Below, piece by piece: positions 46,082-55,198 of a DNA stretch of 64,000 bases. Position 1 is the first letter of the stretch. Every line of letters starts with the position of its first letter. This DNA comes from Sphingorhabdus sp. SMR4y (GTDB lineage Bacteria; Pseudomonadota; Alphaproteobacteria; Sphingomonadales; Sphingomonadaceae): contig NZ_CP022336.1 in assembly GCF_002218195.1 (NCBI RefSeq), positions 2,413,001 to 2,477,000 of the forward strand, read 5' to 3'. Under the pieces are notes generated by a model. That model made no database searches. It was given only the letters and a program-made list of their open reading frames with translations, and was not told where the DNA came from. The position numbers and the translations under genes are program-made.

Positions 46082-46485
46082 TGGTCATCCATGGGTAAAG
46101 GGGTCGGGCGCCAGGCCCAAAGGTATAATATCAAACCGGTGATAAGGAAAAGCGCGCAGCCGGACAGCACCCAGGCATTGGCATACCAATAGTCACCCCA
46201 TGTGAACTTGCCAGCCATGATCTTTTTCCAGCCGTTGAAATGCTGCATCCCGGCGACGACCAGGCCCAGAACGGCGAGTGTCGATGCGATCCACCGGTTG
46301 AGCCAGTGCATGGGGTAGGCCAGCAGCAGAAGGCCGAGCAGTCCGATGACCGTTCTCTGGGCGCGACAATAGGGACAGATATAGACCCTGTCTGCCCATT
46401 CGGCGAACCAGGCGAACAGCGAGATGAATATCGCCAGCAATGCGATGGCTACGCGATATTTCAGCAGAAGCGCGAAGCTGGGCAT
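46078..46485 (-). CDS. Small DsbB-like membrane protein
   Basis: A 135-residue protein with four predicted helices (RVAIALLAIFISLFAWF; TVIGLLGLLLLAYPM; IASTLAVLGLVVAGMQ; VLSGCALFLITGLILYLW). The first loop ends ICPYCRAQR, like the C-x2-C-x2-QR motif of DsbB, which passes electrons from DsbA to quinone. The second periplasmic cysteine pair of DsbB is not present. It lies between prs and hisN in a tight unit. A reduced DsbB relative is likely, and a redox role is uncertain. Confidence 0.6.
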   Translation of the reverse strand: MPSFALLLKYRVAIALLAIFISLFAWFAEWADRVYICPYCRAQRTVIGLLGLLLLAYPMHWLNRWIASTLAVLGLVVAGMQHFNGWKKIMAGKFTWGDYWYANAWVLSGCALFLITGLILYLWAWRPTPLPMDDQ

Positions 46486-46519
46486 TGTCGTCTCCCGATA
46501 TCAGAAAAGGCGGTTCCGA

Positions 46520-47455
46520 CTAGTCAAACAGGCTGCTCACCGAGCTTTCGTCCGCGATCCGCTTGATGGCCTCTCCCAACAGGGGAGCGATCGGCAATAT
46601 CCGGATCCGGCTGGAATCAAGCGCAGATTGCGGCGCGCGGATAGTATCGGTGATGATCAGCTTGCGTAGCGACGAATTGTTGACCCGCTCGACCGCCTTG
46701 CCGGAAAGCACGCCGTGGGTGATATAGGCCGCGACATCGGTCGCGCCGGCCGCGATCAGGGCATCGGCGGCATTGCAGAGCGTACCGGCGCTGTCAGCGA
46801 TATCGTCGATCATGACGCAGAAGCGGCCTTCGACATCTCCGATTATATTCATGACTTCCGACACACCGGCCCGTTCGCGGCGTTTGTCGACGATGGCCAG
46901 AGGGGCGTTGTCGAGTCGTTTCGCCAGCGCCCGGGCGCGAACCACGCCGCCGACATCGGGAGAGACGACCATGATATCCTTGTCGCCATGACGCGACTTG
47001 ATATCTTCGCTGATCACCGGAGCGCCGTAGAGATTGTCGGTCGGAATATCGAAAAAGCCCTGAATCTGTCCGGCGTGCAGATCGACCGTCAACACCCGGT
47101 CGGCACCCGCTTCGGTGATCAGGTTGGCAACCAGCTTGGCCGAAATCGGCGTGCGGGGGCCAGGTTTCCGGTCCTGCCGGGCGTAGCCGAAATAAGGGAT
47201 GACCGCGGTGATGCGCTTGGCAGAAGCGCGGCGCAGGGCGTCGATGCTGATCAGCAATTCCATCAGATTGTCATTGGCGGGATGGCTGGTCGACTGCACG
47301 ACAAAGACATCTTCACCCCGGACATTCTCGTGGATTTCTATGAAAATCTCGTCATCGGCAAAGCGCTTCACGCTGGCATCGGTCAGCGGAATATCGAGAT
47401 ATTTTGCGATATCTGTCGCAAGCGGCAGATTACTGTTGCCCGACATGAGTTTCAT
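46520..47455 (-). CDS. prs: Ribose-phosphate pyrophosphokinase
   Basis: A 311-residue enzyme making PRPP for nucleotide, histidine and NAD synthesis. It shows the [16 protein letters not shown] segment, [16 protein letters not shown] and the PRPP loop [12 protein letters not shown]. It leads the minus-strand unit prs, DsbB-like, hisN, araC, and is divergent from nadE, another PRPP-pathway gene. Confidence 0.97.
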   Translation of the reverse strand: MKLMSGNSNLPLATDIAKYLDIPLTDASVKRFADDEIFIEIHENVRGEDVFVVQSTSHPANDNLMELLISIDALRRASAKRITAVIPYFGYARQDRKPGPRTPISAKLVANLITEAGADRVLTVDLHAGQIQGFFDIPTDNLYGAPVISEDIKSRHGDKDIMVVSPDVGGVVRARALAKRLDNAPLAIVDKRRERAGVSEVMNIIGDVEGRFCVMIDDIADSAGTLCNAADALIAAGATDVAAYITHGVLSGKAVERVNNSSLRKLIITDTIRAPQSALDSSRIRILPIAPLLGEAIKRIADESSVSSLFD

Positions 47456-47608
47456 AATTGTGTTCCCCGATCCAGCGGCCCGCGAGAATCGTCAGCGGAG
47501 CCTCATGACAATTTCGTGACCCTGTTAGACAGATGGCGGGCGAATCAAAAGTCCGTATTTGCGTTAATTTCGATTGCTCCGCACTGTGGCCCTTTCTATC
47601 AGGACCCG

Positions 47609-49264
47609 ATGACCGACAAGCTTATCATCACCATGGCGCAACTGACCCAGAGCGTCGGCGATTTGCGCGGCAATGCCGATGCCATGATCGCGGCGCATGG
47701 ATCGCGACCGGACAGTGACCTGATCGTGTTTCCCGAGTTGCAGCTGATCGGCTATCCGCCGGAAGATCTGGTATTGAAGCCGGCGGTGTGGGAGCGGGCC
47801 GAGGCCGAACTCAACCGGCTGGCCGCGGCAACCGCGGGGCCGGGGCCGGCAATGCTCGTCGGATCGGTGTTCCGCGAAGAGGACAGGCTGTATAACGGTA
47901 TCGCGCTGCTCGAAGGCGGGCATGTCAGGGACATCCGCTACAAGGTGGAGCTGCCGAATTACGGAACATTTGACGAAAAGCGGCTATTCGCTTCCGGCCC
48001 GCTGCCCGAGCCAATTGAATTCAAGGGCTGCAGGATCGGGCTGCCGATCTGTGAAGATGTCTGGTTCCCCGCCGTCTGCGAACATCTCAAGGCGCAGGGT
48101 GCGGAGCTCTTCATTTCGGTGCACGGCAGCCCCTATGAGATCGAGAAGGATGATATGCGGCTGGGACAGGTCGCGACGCGGCGGGTCAAGGAAACCGGGA
48201 TTCCCATGGTCTTTCTGAACCGCGTGGGCGGACAGGACGAGATCGTGTTCGATGGCGCCAGTTTCGTGCTCAACGGTGACGCCAGCGTGATGCACCAGTT
48301 GCCCGACTGGGACGAGACAATTGTCGACACCCACTGGTCCCGCGAGGGGGGCGAATGGAGATGCGCGCCAGGTGAAATCCACCAGCTGGATGATCATCCG
48401 GCCGATATTTACAACGCGATGGTCGTCGGCTTGCGCGACTATGTGAACCGCAACCGCTTTCCCGGTGTCTTGCTCGGCCTGTCGGGTGGCATCGACAGTG
48501 CCCTGTCAGCTGCGGTTGCCGTCGATGCATTGGGTGCGGACCGGGTCTGGAATGTGATGATGCCCTCGCGCTTTACCTCGCAGGAAAGTCTCGATGATGC
48601 TGCGGGCTGTGCGGAAATGCTGGGAACACGGCTGGATACGATTCCGATCAACCCGGCGGTCGAAGGCTTTGACGCGATGCTCGAGGACAGTTTTGCCGAC
48701 AGCAATGTCGATATCACCGAAGAAAATATCCAGTCGCGCATTCGCGGCGTGACGCTGATGGCACTGTCGAACAAATTCGGCCACATGCTGCTGACCACCG
48801 GCAACAAGAGCGAGATGAGCGTCGGCTATGCCACTATCTACGGTGATATGGCGGGCGGCTATTCGGTTCTGAAAGACGCTTATAAGCTGACGGTCTTCAA
48901 GCTGTCGTCCTGGCGGAACCGCAACAAGCCGAGCCTGGGTCTCGGCCCCGATGGTCCGGTGATGCCGGAAAGCGTGATCACAAAACCGCCGAGCGCCGAA
49001 TTGCGCGAGGACCAGAAAGACAGCGACAGCCTGCCGGATTACGAGATTCTCGACCCGCTGCTGCACGGCCTGATCGAGGAGGAATTGTCGGTCAACGACC
49101 TGGTCGGGCGTGGTTTTGACCGGGAGACGGTGGTGCGCATCGAGCGGCTGCTCTATATCGCCGAATATAAGCGGCGCCAGGCCCCTCCTGGCGTCAAGCT
49201 GGGCACCAGAAATTTCGGCCGCGACCGTCGCTATCCGATCACCAACGCATTCAGGACCGTATGA
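47609..49264 (+). CDS. nadE: NAD+ synthase, glutamine-dependent
   Basis: A 551-residue two-domain enzyme. The N-terminal nitrilase-type glutaminase has the triad Glu (VFPELQL), Lys (KVELPNYGTFDE) and Cys (GLPICEDVWF). The C-terminal synthetase has the P-loop LLGLSGGIDSAL and TGNKSEMSVGY. Ammonia from glutamine is used to amidate NaAD. The frame is open far upstream antisense to prs; ATG 47609 after AGGA is the start. It overlaps gltX by 4 nt. Confidence 0.96.
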   Translation: MTDKLIITMAQLTQSVGDLRGNADAMIAAHGSRPDSDLIVFPELQLIGYPPEDLVLKPAVWERAEAELNRLAAATAGPGPAMLVGSVFREEDRLYNGIALLEGGHVRDIRYKVELPNYGTFDEKRLFASGPLPEPIEFKGCRIGLPICEDVWFPAVCEHLKAQGAELFISVHGSPYEIEKDDMRLGQVATRRVKETGIPMVFLNRVGGQDEIVFDGASFVLNGDASVMHQLPDWDETIVDTHWSREGGEWRCAPGEIHQLDDHPADIYNAMVVGLRDYVNRNRFPGVLLGLSGGIDSALSAAVAVDALGADRVWNVMMPSRFTSQESLDDAAGCAEMLGTRLDTIPINPAVEGFDAMLEDSFADSNVDITEENIQSRIRGVTLMALSNKFGHMLLTTGNKSEMSVGYATIYGDMAGGYSVLKDAYKLTVFKLSSWRNRNKPSLGLGPDGPVMPESVITKPPSAELREDQKDSDSLPDYEILDPLLHGLIEEELSVNDLVGRGFDRETVVRIERLLYIAEYKRRQAPPGVKLGTRNFGRDRRYPITNAFRTV

Positions 49265-50598
49265 CCATAAAAACCCGCTTTGCACCGTCGCCGACGGGCC
49301 ACCTTCATGTCGGCAATATCCGCACGGCCCTGCACAACTGGATGTTCGCCAAGAAACAGGGCGGGACCTTTCTCCTGCGTCTCGACGATACCGATGCCGA
49401 ACGGTCGAAGGAGGACTATGTCGACGCCATCCGCGCCGATCTGGCGTGGCTCGGACTGATCGCCGACGAAGAACAGCGGCAGTCCGCGCGCTTCGACCGC
49501 TATGCAGAGCATTTGGCGAAATTGAAGGCTGACGGCCGGGTCTATCCGGCCTTTGAGACGGCGCAGGAACTGGACCTGAAGCGCAAGATCCAGCTCGGCC
49601 GGGGCAAGCCGCCGATCTATGACCGAGCGGCGCTCGACCTCACACCGGAACAGATTGCCGCCTTTGAATCAGAGGGCCGCAAACCGCATTGGCGCTTCAA
49701 GCTCGATCACGACAAGCCGATCATCTGGACCGACCTGATCCGGGGGGAGCAGAATTTCGATCCCGCCTTGCTGTCCGACCCGGTCATCCTGCGCGAGGAC
49801 GGCAGCTGGCTCTATATGCTGCCTTCGGCAATCGACGATATCGAGATGGAGATTACCCACGTCGTGCGCGGCGAAGACCATGTGGCCAATACGGCGGTGC
49901 AGATCCAGATGTTCGAAGCGCTGGGCGCAAAGCCCCCGGAATTTGCCCATGAAGCCTTGCTGGTCGGGACCGAGGGCAAGCTGTCAAAGCGGCTCGGCTC
50001 GCTGGGCGTGAGCAGCTTTCGCGAGAAGAAGATCGAGCCGCAGGCGATCGTCGCCCTGCTCGCGCGTATCGGGACCAGCGATCCGGTGGAGCCGATTGTC
50101 GATGCCGAACAGCTGATTGCAACCTTTGACTTTGCCCGGTTCGGCCGCGCTCCGGCCCGGTTTGACGAGGAGGAGCTGGTCCAGCTCAACCAGAAGATTG
50201 TTCATCTGCTGGACTATGCGGATGTGAAGGACCGGCTGCCGGACGCCATGGATGCCGATGGCTGGGCGGTGATCCGGCCCAACCTGCACGATATGGGCGA
50301 TGTCGACCAATGGTGGCAGGTCGTGACCGGCCCGATTGCGCCGCCCGAATTTTCGCCGGAAGACCGCGAGTTTCTGGCCATTGCGCATAAGAAACTGGAA
50401 GATTTGGAAGCATCTTCCGATCTCTGGAAGGCGCTCACCGGAGCGCTCAAGGAATCGACCGGACGCAAGGGTAAACCCTTGTTCATGCCTTTGCGCCAGG
50501 CTCTCACCGGGCTGGATCATGGCCCGGATATGAATGTGTTGCTGCCTCTGATCGGCCGCGACGAATCTCTAAAAAGATTAGCAATAACAATAGCTTAG
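49261..50598 (+). CDS. gltX: Glutamate--tRNA ligase
   Basis: A 445-residue class I synthetase. The HIGH-type motif is APSPTGHLHVGNIRTALHN and the KMSKS-type motif is EGKLSKRLG. The length is slightly short for GltX but usual for one of the two GluRS-type copies of alphaproteobacteria, which may charge tRNA-Glu or tRNA-Gln. It is coupled to nadE by ATGA. Confidence 0.95.
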   Translation: MTIKTRFAPSPTGHLHVGNIRTALHNWMFAKKQGGTFLLRLDDTDAERSKEDYVDAIRADLAWLGLIADEEQRQSARFDRYAEHLAKLKADGRVYPAFETAQELDLKRKIQLGRGKPPIYDRAALDLTPEQIAAFESEGRKPHWRFKLDHDKPIIWTDLIRGEQNFDPALLSDPVILREDGSWLYMLPSAIDDIEMEITHVVRGEDHVANTAVQIQMFEALGAKPPEFAHEALLVGTEGKLSKRLGSLGVSSFREKKIEPQAIVALLARIGTSDPVEPIVDAEQLIATFDFARFGRAPARFDEEELVQLNQKIVHLLDYADVKDRLPDAMDADGWAVIRPNLHDMGDVDQWWQVVTGPIAPPEFSPEDREFLAIAHKKLEDLEASSDLWKALTGALKESTGRKGKPLFMPLRQALTGLDHGPDMNVLLPLIGRDESLKRLAITIA

Positions 50599-50652
50599 TT
50601 TGGTCTTCAAGGCTGGATTTCTGGCCACGACCACCGCTGTTTGCCTTTCTGA

Positions 50653-50669
50653 ATGTTATAGTATAACAT
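50653..50669. promoter_or_regulatory. Zur-like operator upstream of tonB
   Basis: A perfect 17-nt palindrome, ATGTTATA-G-TATAACAT, lies about 80 nt before the tonB ATG. It agrees with the ATGTTATAnTATAACAT core of proteobacterial Zur boxes. This suggests that tonB is repressed by zinc-loaded Zur. The zur gene is not in the window. Confidence 0.6.
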
Positions 50670-50749
50670 AACAATCGGCGTTGCGGTGAGATCGTCGAAC
50701 AGGCACGGACCCGCTCCGCCATGTTGAGGATGGTTGAGAGGACAGTATC

Positions 50750-51403
50750 ATGAGCTATGTATCTGTATACGAAAACAAAACACCGCGTTCGAAAGGCCTG
50801 ATAATGACCGGCGCCGTGCATGCGGCGATTATCGCAGCCGTGATTGCGATGCCGGCGATCGTGGTGCCGGATAGATTTGAGGGCACCATCCTGGCTATCC
50901 CGGAGCGGTTGCAACCGCCTCCGGAACCGGTGATCGAAAAAGAGAAGCCGGACGTCAAGACGCCGTCGCCAATGCAGCAAACCGCACCCAAGCCCCAGAT
51001 AATCGACTTGCCGCCGATTCCGAAACAGCAATATGCCGCGACCAGCCCGGTCAGTGCCTCGGAAGGAGAAGGCATGGCGATACCCATGGAAACGATTACC
51101 ATCGCACCTGAACCGGTGATCGTCGGCGCGCGGCTTAACACACGCTACGCGGACCGATTTCAGCCTGCCTACCCGCCGGGTCAGTTGCGGCTTGAGCGGG
51201 AGGGCGAGGTTAGCGTCCGGGTGCTGGTCGGGACAGACGGGCGGGTCAAGCGGATCGAACTGATCGAAGCGCCGCACGAGGATTTCTGGAAGGCGACGCG
51301 CAAGCAGGCGCTGAGCAAATGGCGCTTCACCCCGGAAACCAGAGACGGTACGCCTTATGAAAGCTGGATAACCCTGAAAGTCCGCTTTGAAATCAACAGC
51401 TGA
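50750..51403 (+). CDS. tonB: TonB family energy-transducing protein
   Basis: A 217-residue protein with an N-terminal membrane helix (GAVHAAIIAAVIAMPAIVV), a Pro-rich periplasmic linker (PPPEPVIEKEKPDVKTPSPM) and a C-terminal TonB domain (YPPGQLRLEREGEVSVRVLV, KATRKQALSKWRFTPETRDG). It transmits inner-membrane energy to TonB-dependent receptors. No exbB/exbD is adjacent. The palindrome upstream points to zinc control. Confidence 0.88.
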   Translation: MSYVSVYENKTPRSKGLIMTGAVHAAIIAAVIAMPAIVVPDRFEGTILAIPERLQPPPEPVIEKEKPDVKTPSPMQQTAPKPQIIDLPPIPKQQYAATSPVSASEGEGMAIPMETITIAPEPVIVGARLNTRYADRFQPAYPPGQLRLEREGEVSVRVLVGTDGRVKRIELIEAPHEDFWKATRKQALSKWRFTPETRDGTPYESWITLKVRFEINS

Positions 51404-51499
51404 GCAACGGCTCCGATGGCTGGTCCGGCCGTTCCCGCGGCAAATTTGCGGGAAGGGCTGGTCATCCGGGTGCGGCCGCACTATTTGGACGGCATGGGA

Positions 51500-51907
51500 A
51501 TGTTGAAAGATGTATCCGTTACCGGCGGTTTTGGTGACCTGGTCGCCGTATTCCGGCAGAGTGAACCGGGGGAGCGGCTGCTCCCCGCGGCGCTGGCGAT
51601 TGCCTGCACATCGTTCATTCTGTTCCTATTCTGGCTCGATCCCAAGGTAAATACCTACACTTATGTACCGCAGGAGGTCGTTTATGTCGAAAACTGGACA
51701 TTTGATCGCACCGACGAGGAAATTCTGCAGGACCGCTGGCAGGTCCAGTGTCTGAAGGACAAGCTGGCAGCAAAGCGACGGGAATCGATGAAGGAACTGG
51801 GCCGTATGTCGGGCATGGATGTCGAGGCGATCGAGGCTGAGGCGGAAGCCGAACGTCTGGCGCGCGGGGAAGTCGACGTCGAGCGGCCGGCCGGACTGCA
51901 ATGCTGA
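51500..51907 (+). CDS. Conserved membrane-anchored hypothetical protein
   Basis: About 135 residues with one membrane helix (LLPAALAIACTSFILFLFW) and a charged coiled-coil-like C-terminus (ILQDRWQVQCLKDKLAAKRR). The acidic part VVYVENWTFDRTDEEIL is recognisably conserved in sphingomonad relatives. ATG 51500 fits those relatives; ATG 51416 is an alternative. It lies between tonB and ribD and overlaps ribD by 7 nt. Function unknown. Confidence 0.65.
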   Translation: MLKDVSVTGGFGDLVAVFRQSEPGERLLPAALAIACTSFILFLFWLDPKVNTYTYVPQEVVYVENWTFDRTDEEILQDRWQVQCLKDKLAAKRRESMKELGRMSGMDVEAIEAEAEAERLARGEVDVERPAGLQC

Positions 51908-52881
51908 CCCCGCCCGGCGACGCCCATTTCATGGCTGTCGCGCTTGCCCTGTCGGAGCGGGGCCGCGGCCGGACCGGTGCCAATCCCAATGTCGGCTGCG
52001 TCATTGTTAAAAAGGGCGTCGTCATCGGCCGTGGCTGGACCCAGCCGGGCGGCCGGCCGCATGCCGAGGAAATGGCGCTCGCCGAAGCCGGAGCCGCCGC
52101 GAAAGGCGCGGATATCTATGTCACCATGGAACCCTGTGCCCATGAAAGCACACGCGGCCCGACCTGCAGCATTGCAATCATCGCAGCCAGACCGAAACGG
52201 GTGATCGTCGCCACTCTCGATGCCGACGAACGGACCAGGCGGCGCGGTATTGACCGGCTGGGCGATGCCGGCATTCCGGTTTCGGTCGGCATCCGGGAGC
52301 CCGAAGCCTGCCGCGCGATGGCCGGTTTTCTGTGCCGGGTCGAAAATGGCCGCCCGTTTGTCACGCTCAAACTCGCGATGTCGCTCGACGGCTGCATCGC
52401 CATGGCCGACGGTTCGAGCCAGTGGATCACCGGCGAACGGGCGCGGGCCCATGCCCATCTGGAGCGGGCGCGCAACGATGCCATTCTGGTCGGTGCAGGC
52501 ACCTCCAGGGTCGATCGCCCCCGGCTTGATGTCCGGCTCGATGGTCTTGCCGACCGTTCGCCCCAACCGATTGTTCTCGGCAGCGACAAGGATTTGCCGG
52601 AACATTGGCTGCAGCTGGACGAACCGGCCGCGATTGCCGGTCTTGCCGATATCAACTGGCTGCTGGTCGAAGGCGGCGCACAGACCGCCGCCTCGTTCCT
52701 GGCAGCGGGACTTGTCGACCGGCTTATGCTCTATCGGGCCCCGATCATCATTGGCGGCGGCCTGCCTTCCATTGCCGATATCGGACTGGAAAAGCTGGGT
52801 GAGGCGCATGGCCAGTGGCGACGCACCGACCGGCGCGATCTGGGACAGGATATGCTTGAGATATATGATCGCGCCGCCTAG
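51901..52881 (+). CDS. ribD: Bifunctional diaminohydroxyphosphoribosylaminopyrimidine deaminase / reductase
   Basis: A 326-residue two-domain enzyme of riboflavin synthesis. The N-terminal zinc deaminase has HAEEMAL and EPCAHESTRGPTC. The C-terminal reductase begins RPFVTLKLAMSLDG and has LVEGGAQTAASFL. It performs steps 2 and 3 from GTP. It is 46 nt before ribE. No FMN riboswitch is visible in front. Confidence 0.96.
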   Translation: MLTPPGDAHFMAVALALSERGRGRTGANPNVGCVIVKKGVVIGRGWTQPGGRPHAEEMALAEAGAAAKGADIYVTMEPCAHESTRGPTCSIAIIAARPKRVIVATLDADERTRRRGIDRLGDAGIPVSVGIREPEACRAMAGFLCRVENGRPFVTLKLAMSLDGCIAMADGSSQWITGERARAHAHLERARNDAILVGAGTSRVDRPRLDVRLDGLADRSPQPIVLGSDKDLPEHWLQLDEPAAIAGLADINWLLVEGGAQTAASFLAAGLVDRLMLYRAPIIIGGGLPSIADIGLEKLGEAHGQWRRTDRRDLGQDMLEIYDRAA

Positions 52882-52927
52882 GTTCCGCTCGGTTTACCGC
52901 TAACAGGCACAGCAAATAGGATCGCGC

Positions 52928-53536
52928 ATGTTCACAGGCATTGTTTCAGACATCGGCACCATCGAATCGGTCGACCAGCGCGGTGATCTGCGTGTGGTGG
53001 TCCAGTGCGGCTATGACATGGACGGGGTCGATATGGGCGCATCCATCGCCTGTTCCGGCGTTTGCCTGACAGTGGTCGACAAGGGGCGGGACTGGTTCGC
53101 GGTCGATGTGTCGGGCGAAACCGTTTCCTGTACCGCGCAAGGACAATTTGCCGCCGGCCGCCGGCTCAATCTGGAGCGGGCGCTGAAGGTAGGCGACGAA
53201 CTGGGCGGGCATATCGTGACCGGCCACGTCGACGGCGTTGGCACAGTGGCCTCGAGCAACGCCGCCGGTGATTCGCAGGAAGTCGTGATCCGGGTCTCGA
53301 AAGATCTGGCGCCCTTCATCGCCGCCAAGGGGTCGATTACGGTCGATGGCGTTTCGCTGACCGTCAATGCAGTGGACGATGATGACGAGGGCGCGCTCTT
53401 CACCCTCAATATCATTCCCCATACCGCGCAGGTGACGACGCTCGGCGAGCTCGAAGCCGGCCGCGCGGTCAATCTAGAGATTGATATATTGGCCCGCTAT
53501 CTGGCGCGGATGGAAAAGCTGCGATCGACGGGCTGA
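52928..53536 (+). CDS. ribE: Riboflavin synthase alpha chain
   Basis: A 202-residue enzyme with two lumazine-binding repeats, the first starting MFTGIVSDIGTIE with SIACSGVCLTVV, the second GGHIVTGHVDGVGTV with SITVDGVSLTVNAVD. It converts two lumazines to riboflavin. Its position after ribD is typical. The downstream gap carries an intergenic repeat. Confidence 0.96.
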   Translation: MFTGIVSDIGTIESVDQRGDLRVVVQCGYDMDGVDMGASIACSGVCLTVVDKGRDWFAVDVSGETVSCTAQGQFAAGRRLNLERALKVGDELGGHIVTGHVDGVGTVASSNAAGDSQEVVIRVSKDLAPFIAAKGSITVDGVSLTVNAVDDDDEGALFTLNIIPHTAQVTTLGELEAGRAVNLEIDILARYLARMEKLRSTG

Positions 53537-53653
53537 GCGGATTTACGTTCAACCCGTGACAGCCGTGGCCTGGGGTAGAGGATTGGCGTACCGCGCCATG
53601 TCGCTCAAGCGGCTGGTGGTGAGCCAGTCAAAGCTCGTTTCTCTTCGATAGAG

Positions 53654-53680
53654 GTCCTTCGACAGGCTCAGGACGAACGG
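53654..53680. repeat. Short intergenic hairpin repeat
   Basis: GTCCTTCGACAGGCTCAGGA is a hairpin with arms GTCCT/AGGAC, followed by CGAACGG. It is a very common dispersed intergenic repeat in sphingomonads and other proteobacteria. It lies between the convergent ribE and eipA-like genes. Confidence 0.6.
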
Positions 53681-53710
53681 TAAAAGCGCATCAGGGCAGC
53701 GACCCGCCGG

Positions 53711-54493
53711 TCAGAACGGCAACCATTTCTGCTTCTTGCTGAACTTCATATAACCGACATTGGCGCCAAGCCGCAGGCCCGCGCCAAGGCGGACCGGGAT
53801 CAGCACCTTGTCGCCGCTGCGTAAATAGCTGACGTGGAAGCCGCCAATGAAATAGGCCGCGCCTTCGCCTGCCGGGAAACGCTGATAGAGTTCTTCTGTG
53901 TCATAGAGATTATAGACCAGCACGAAGGTATTGGCGGCATTTCCGCCGATATCAAAGCCGATGGAAGGTCCGGTCCAGTAGACCGGGCGTTCGCCTTCGA
54001 CCTTGTGATAGAGCTTGCCCGAGCCGTAGCGCAATCCGACGACAAAGGCACCGCTGGCTTCGCGTCCGGCAATATAGGCATTGGGCCGCCCCTGTTTCTT
54101 GAGAATATCCTCGATAACCTCGGCCAGGCCTTTCGCGCCCTTGCCGAAAACGCCTTCGGCCGCACCTATCAGGTCGTCGTCCTGATAGGTATTGCTGTCC
54201 TCGATGGCTGCGCCGATGCTATCGCCGCTTTGCGCTCCGGTTGTGGCGGTGCCCGAGGGGGCGACAATGTCGGCGTTGATGTCGCTGTCCAGCGGCGCAT
54301 CCGCAACGGTGGACGAGCGGGAGGTTTCAGGCTCAAAATTCCCGTCATAGTCGGGCGCAGCCAGATCGGCATCGATCACGTCATTGGGATCGACGGTTTC
54401 CACCTGGGCAGACGCGGGCGACAGAGCCGGTGTGCCGGCGAGAGCCAATATGGCAAATACACCCAATGATTTCTTCAAGCATAACCGTAACAT
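53711..54493 (-). CDS. eipA: DUF1134 envelope protein (EipA-like)
   Basis: A 260-residue exported protein. The signal peptide is MLRLCLKKSLGVFAILALAG through ASA (about 1-30), with an acidic linker and the DUF1134 domain (about 115-260; GFDIGGNAANTFVLVYNLYD, VRLGAGLRLGANVGYMKFS). In Brucella the DUF1134 protein EipA maintains envelope integrity and is linked to surface polysaccharide. ATG 54493 gives a proper signal; ATG 54556 is too far upstream. Assignment by domain, with the role inferred. Confidence 0.85.
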   Translation of the reverse strand: MLRLCLKKSLGVFAILALAGTPALSPASAQVETVDPNDVIDADLAAPDYDGNFEPETSRSSTVADAPLDSDINADIVAPSGTATTGAQSGDSIGAAIEDSNTYQDDDLIGAAEGVFGKGAKGLAEVIEDILKKQGRPNAYIAGREASGAFVVGLRYGSGKLYHKVEGERPVYWTGPSIGFDIGGNAANTFVLVYNLYDTEELYQRFPAGEGAAYFIGGFHVSYLRSGDKVLIPVRLGAGLRLGANVGYMKFSKKQKWLPF

Positions 54494-54673
54494 GGGCAAA
54501 CTCCTTCCGGTTACCAGCCAAGAACAGGCTCTCGGCCGTCGACTATGACCACGCAATGAACGGACGACGAACGGACTCGATTCTGCGGCGATCCGAGTCC
54601 CGCGGTCCCGCTTCCGCCCGTACCGGATTTTTTCCGGCAGGAATCAAAACGGTCCAAATTTCCCGTTGCAGCC

Positions 54674-54701
54674 AGCGCTATCCGCCGTTATAGCGCTTTT
54701 T
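54674..54701 (+). terminator. Hairpin with T-run before tRNA-Ser
   Basis: AGCGCTAT (54674-54681) and ATAGCGCT (54690-54697) form a perfect 8-bp stem followed by TTTTT. There is no obvious plus-strand gene upstream to be terminated, so its role is unclear. Confidence 0.4.
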
Positions 54702-54716
54702 CAAGCCAAACTGCGT

Positions 54717-54806
54717 GGACACGTGGGTGAGCGGCTGAAACCACCTCCTTGCTAAGGAGACAAGCCTTTACGGGCTTCGAGGGTTCGAATCCCTCCGTGT
54801 CCTCCA
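54717..54806 (+). tRNA. tRNA-Ser (anticodon GCT)
   Basis: A complete type II tRNA. The acceptor GGACACG pairs with CGTGTCC, with discriminator T and encoded CCA. The anticodon loop TTGCTAA within CTCC/GGAG gives GCT. The long variable arm and T arm GGTTCGAATCC are present. No recombinase is adjacent. Confidence 0.94.
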
Positions 54807-55198
54807 CTCCCCAATTCCCGACCATCGCCGACCTTTTCCTCCCGCTTTTTGTCAGTTTGAGTGAAACCGCCTCGTGCCGCCGGCTGGCCGCTCAGTCAAC
54901 CGGTTTCGATGAGCCGCAATGGCATCGAGACAGTTTAACGCGCGCGGAGGGTTACGCGGAACCGGCGGGATCGACCAGCAGGCCGATCGTTTGAACAGTG
55001 CAGGTCCTGGTATCCGTATGTTGTCCCCTTTTGCGGGGCGCTGCCGGACGTTTGAACGCCGTGCAGCGTTTGCGGCATGATGGATCGGTTTCAACCGGAC
55101 CGGCCGCGCGATGCGACATGAATTGCATTGACTATCCGTTCCCGCCCGATCATCAATTCCGCACGCCATCCCGATTTGCAGTTCAGAATATTTGGGCC
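54807..55198. other. Gap between tRNA-Ser and polysaccharide polymerase
   Basis: No gene with family-like sequence was found. The polymerase frame is open through part of it without a signal or helix. A promoter for the exopolysaccharide genes is expected here, but no clear -35/-10 was picked out. Confidence 0.35.

Noticed and set aside
51408-51900. FMN riboswitch before ribD
   Set aside because: ribD overlaps the preceding coding sequence, and no RFN element helices or conserved blocks are visible.
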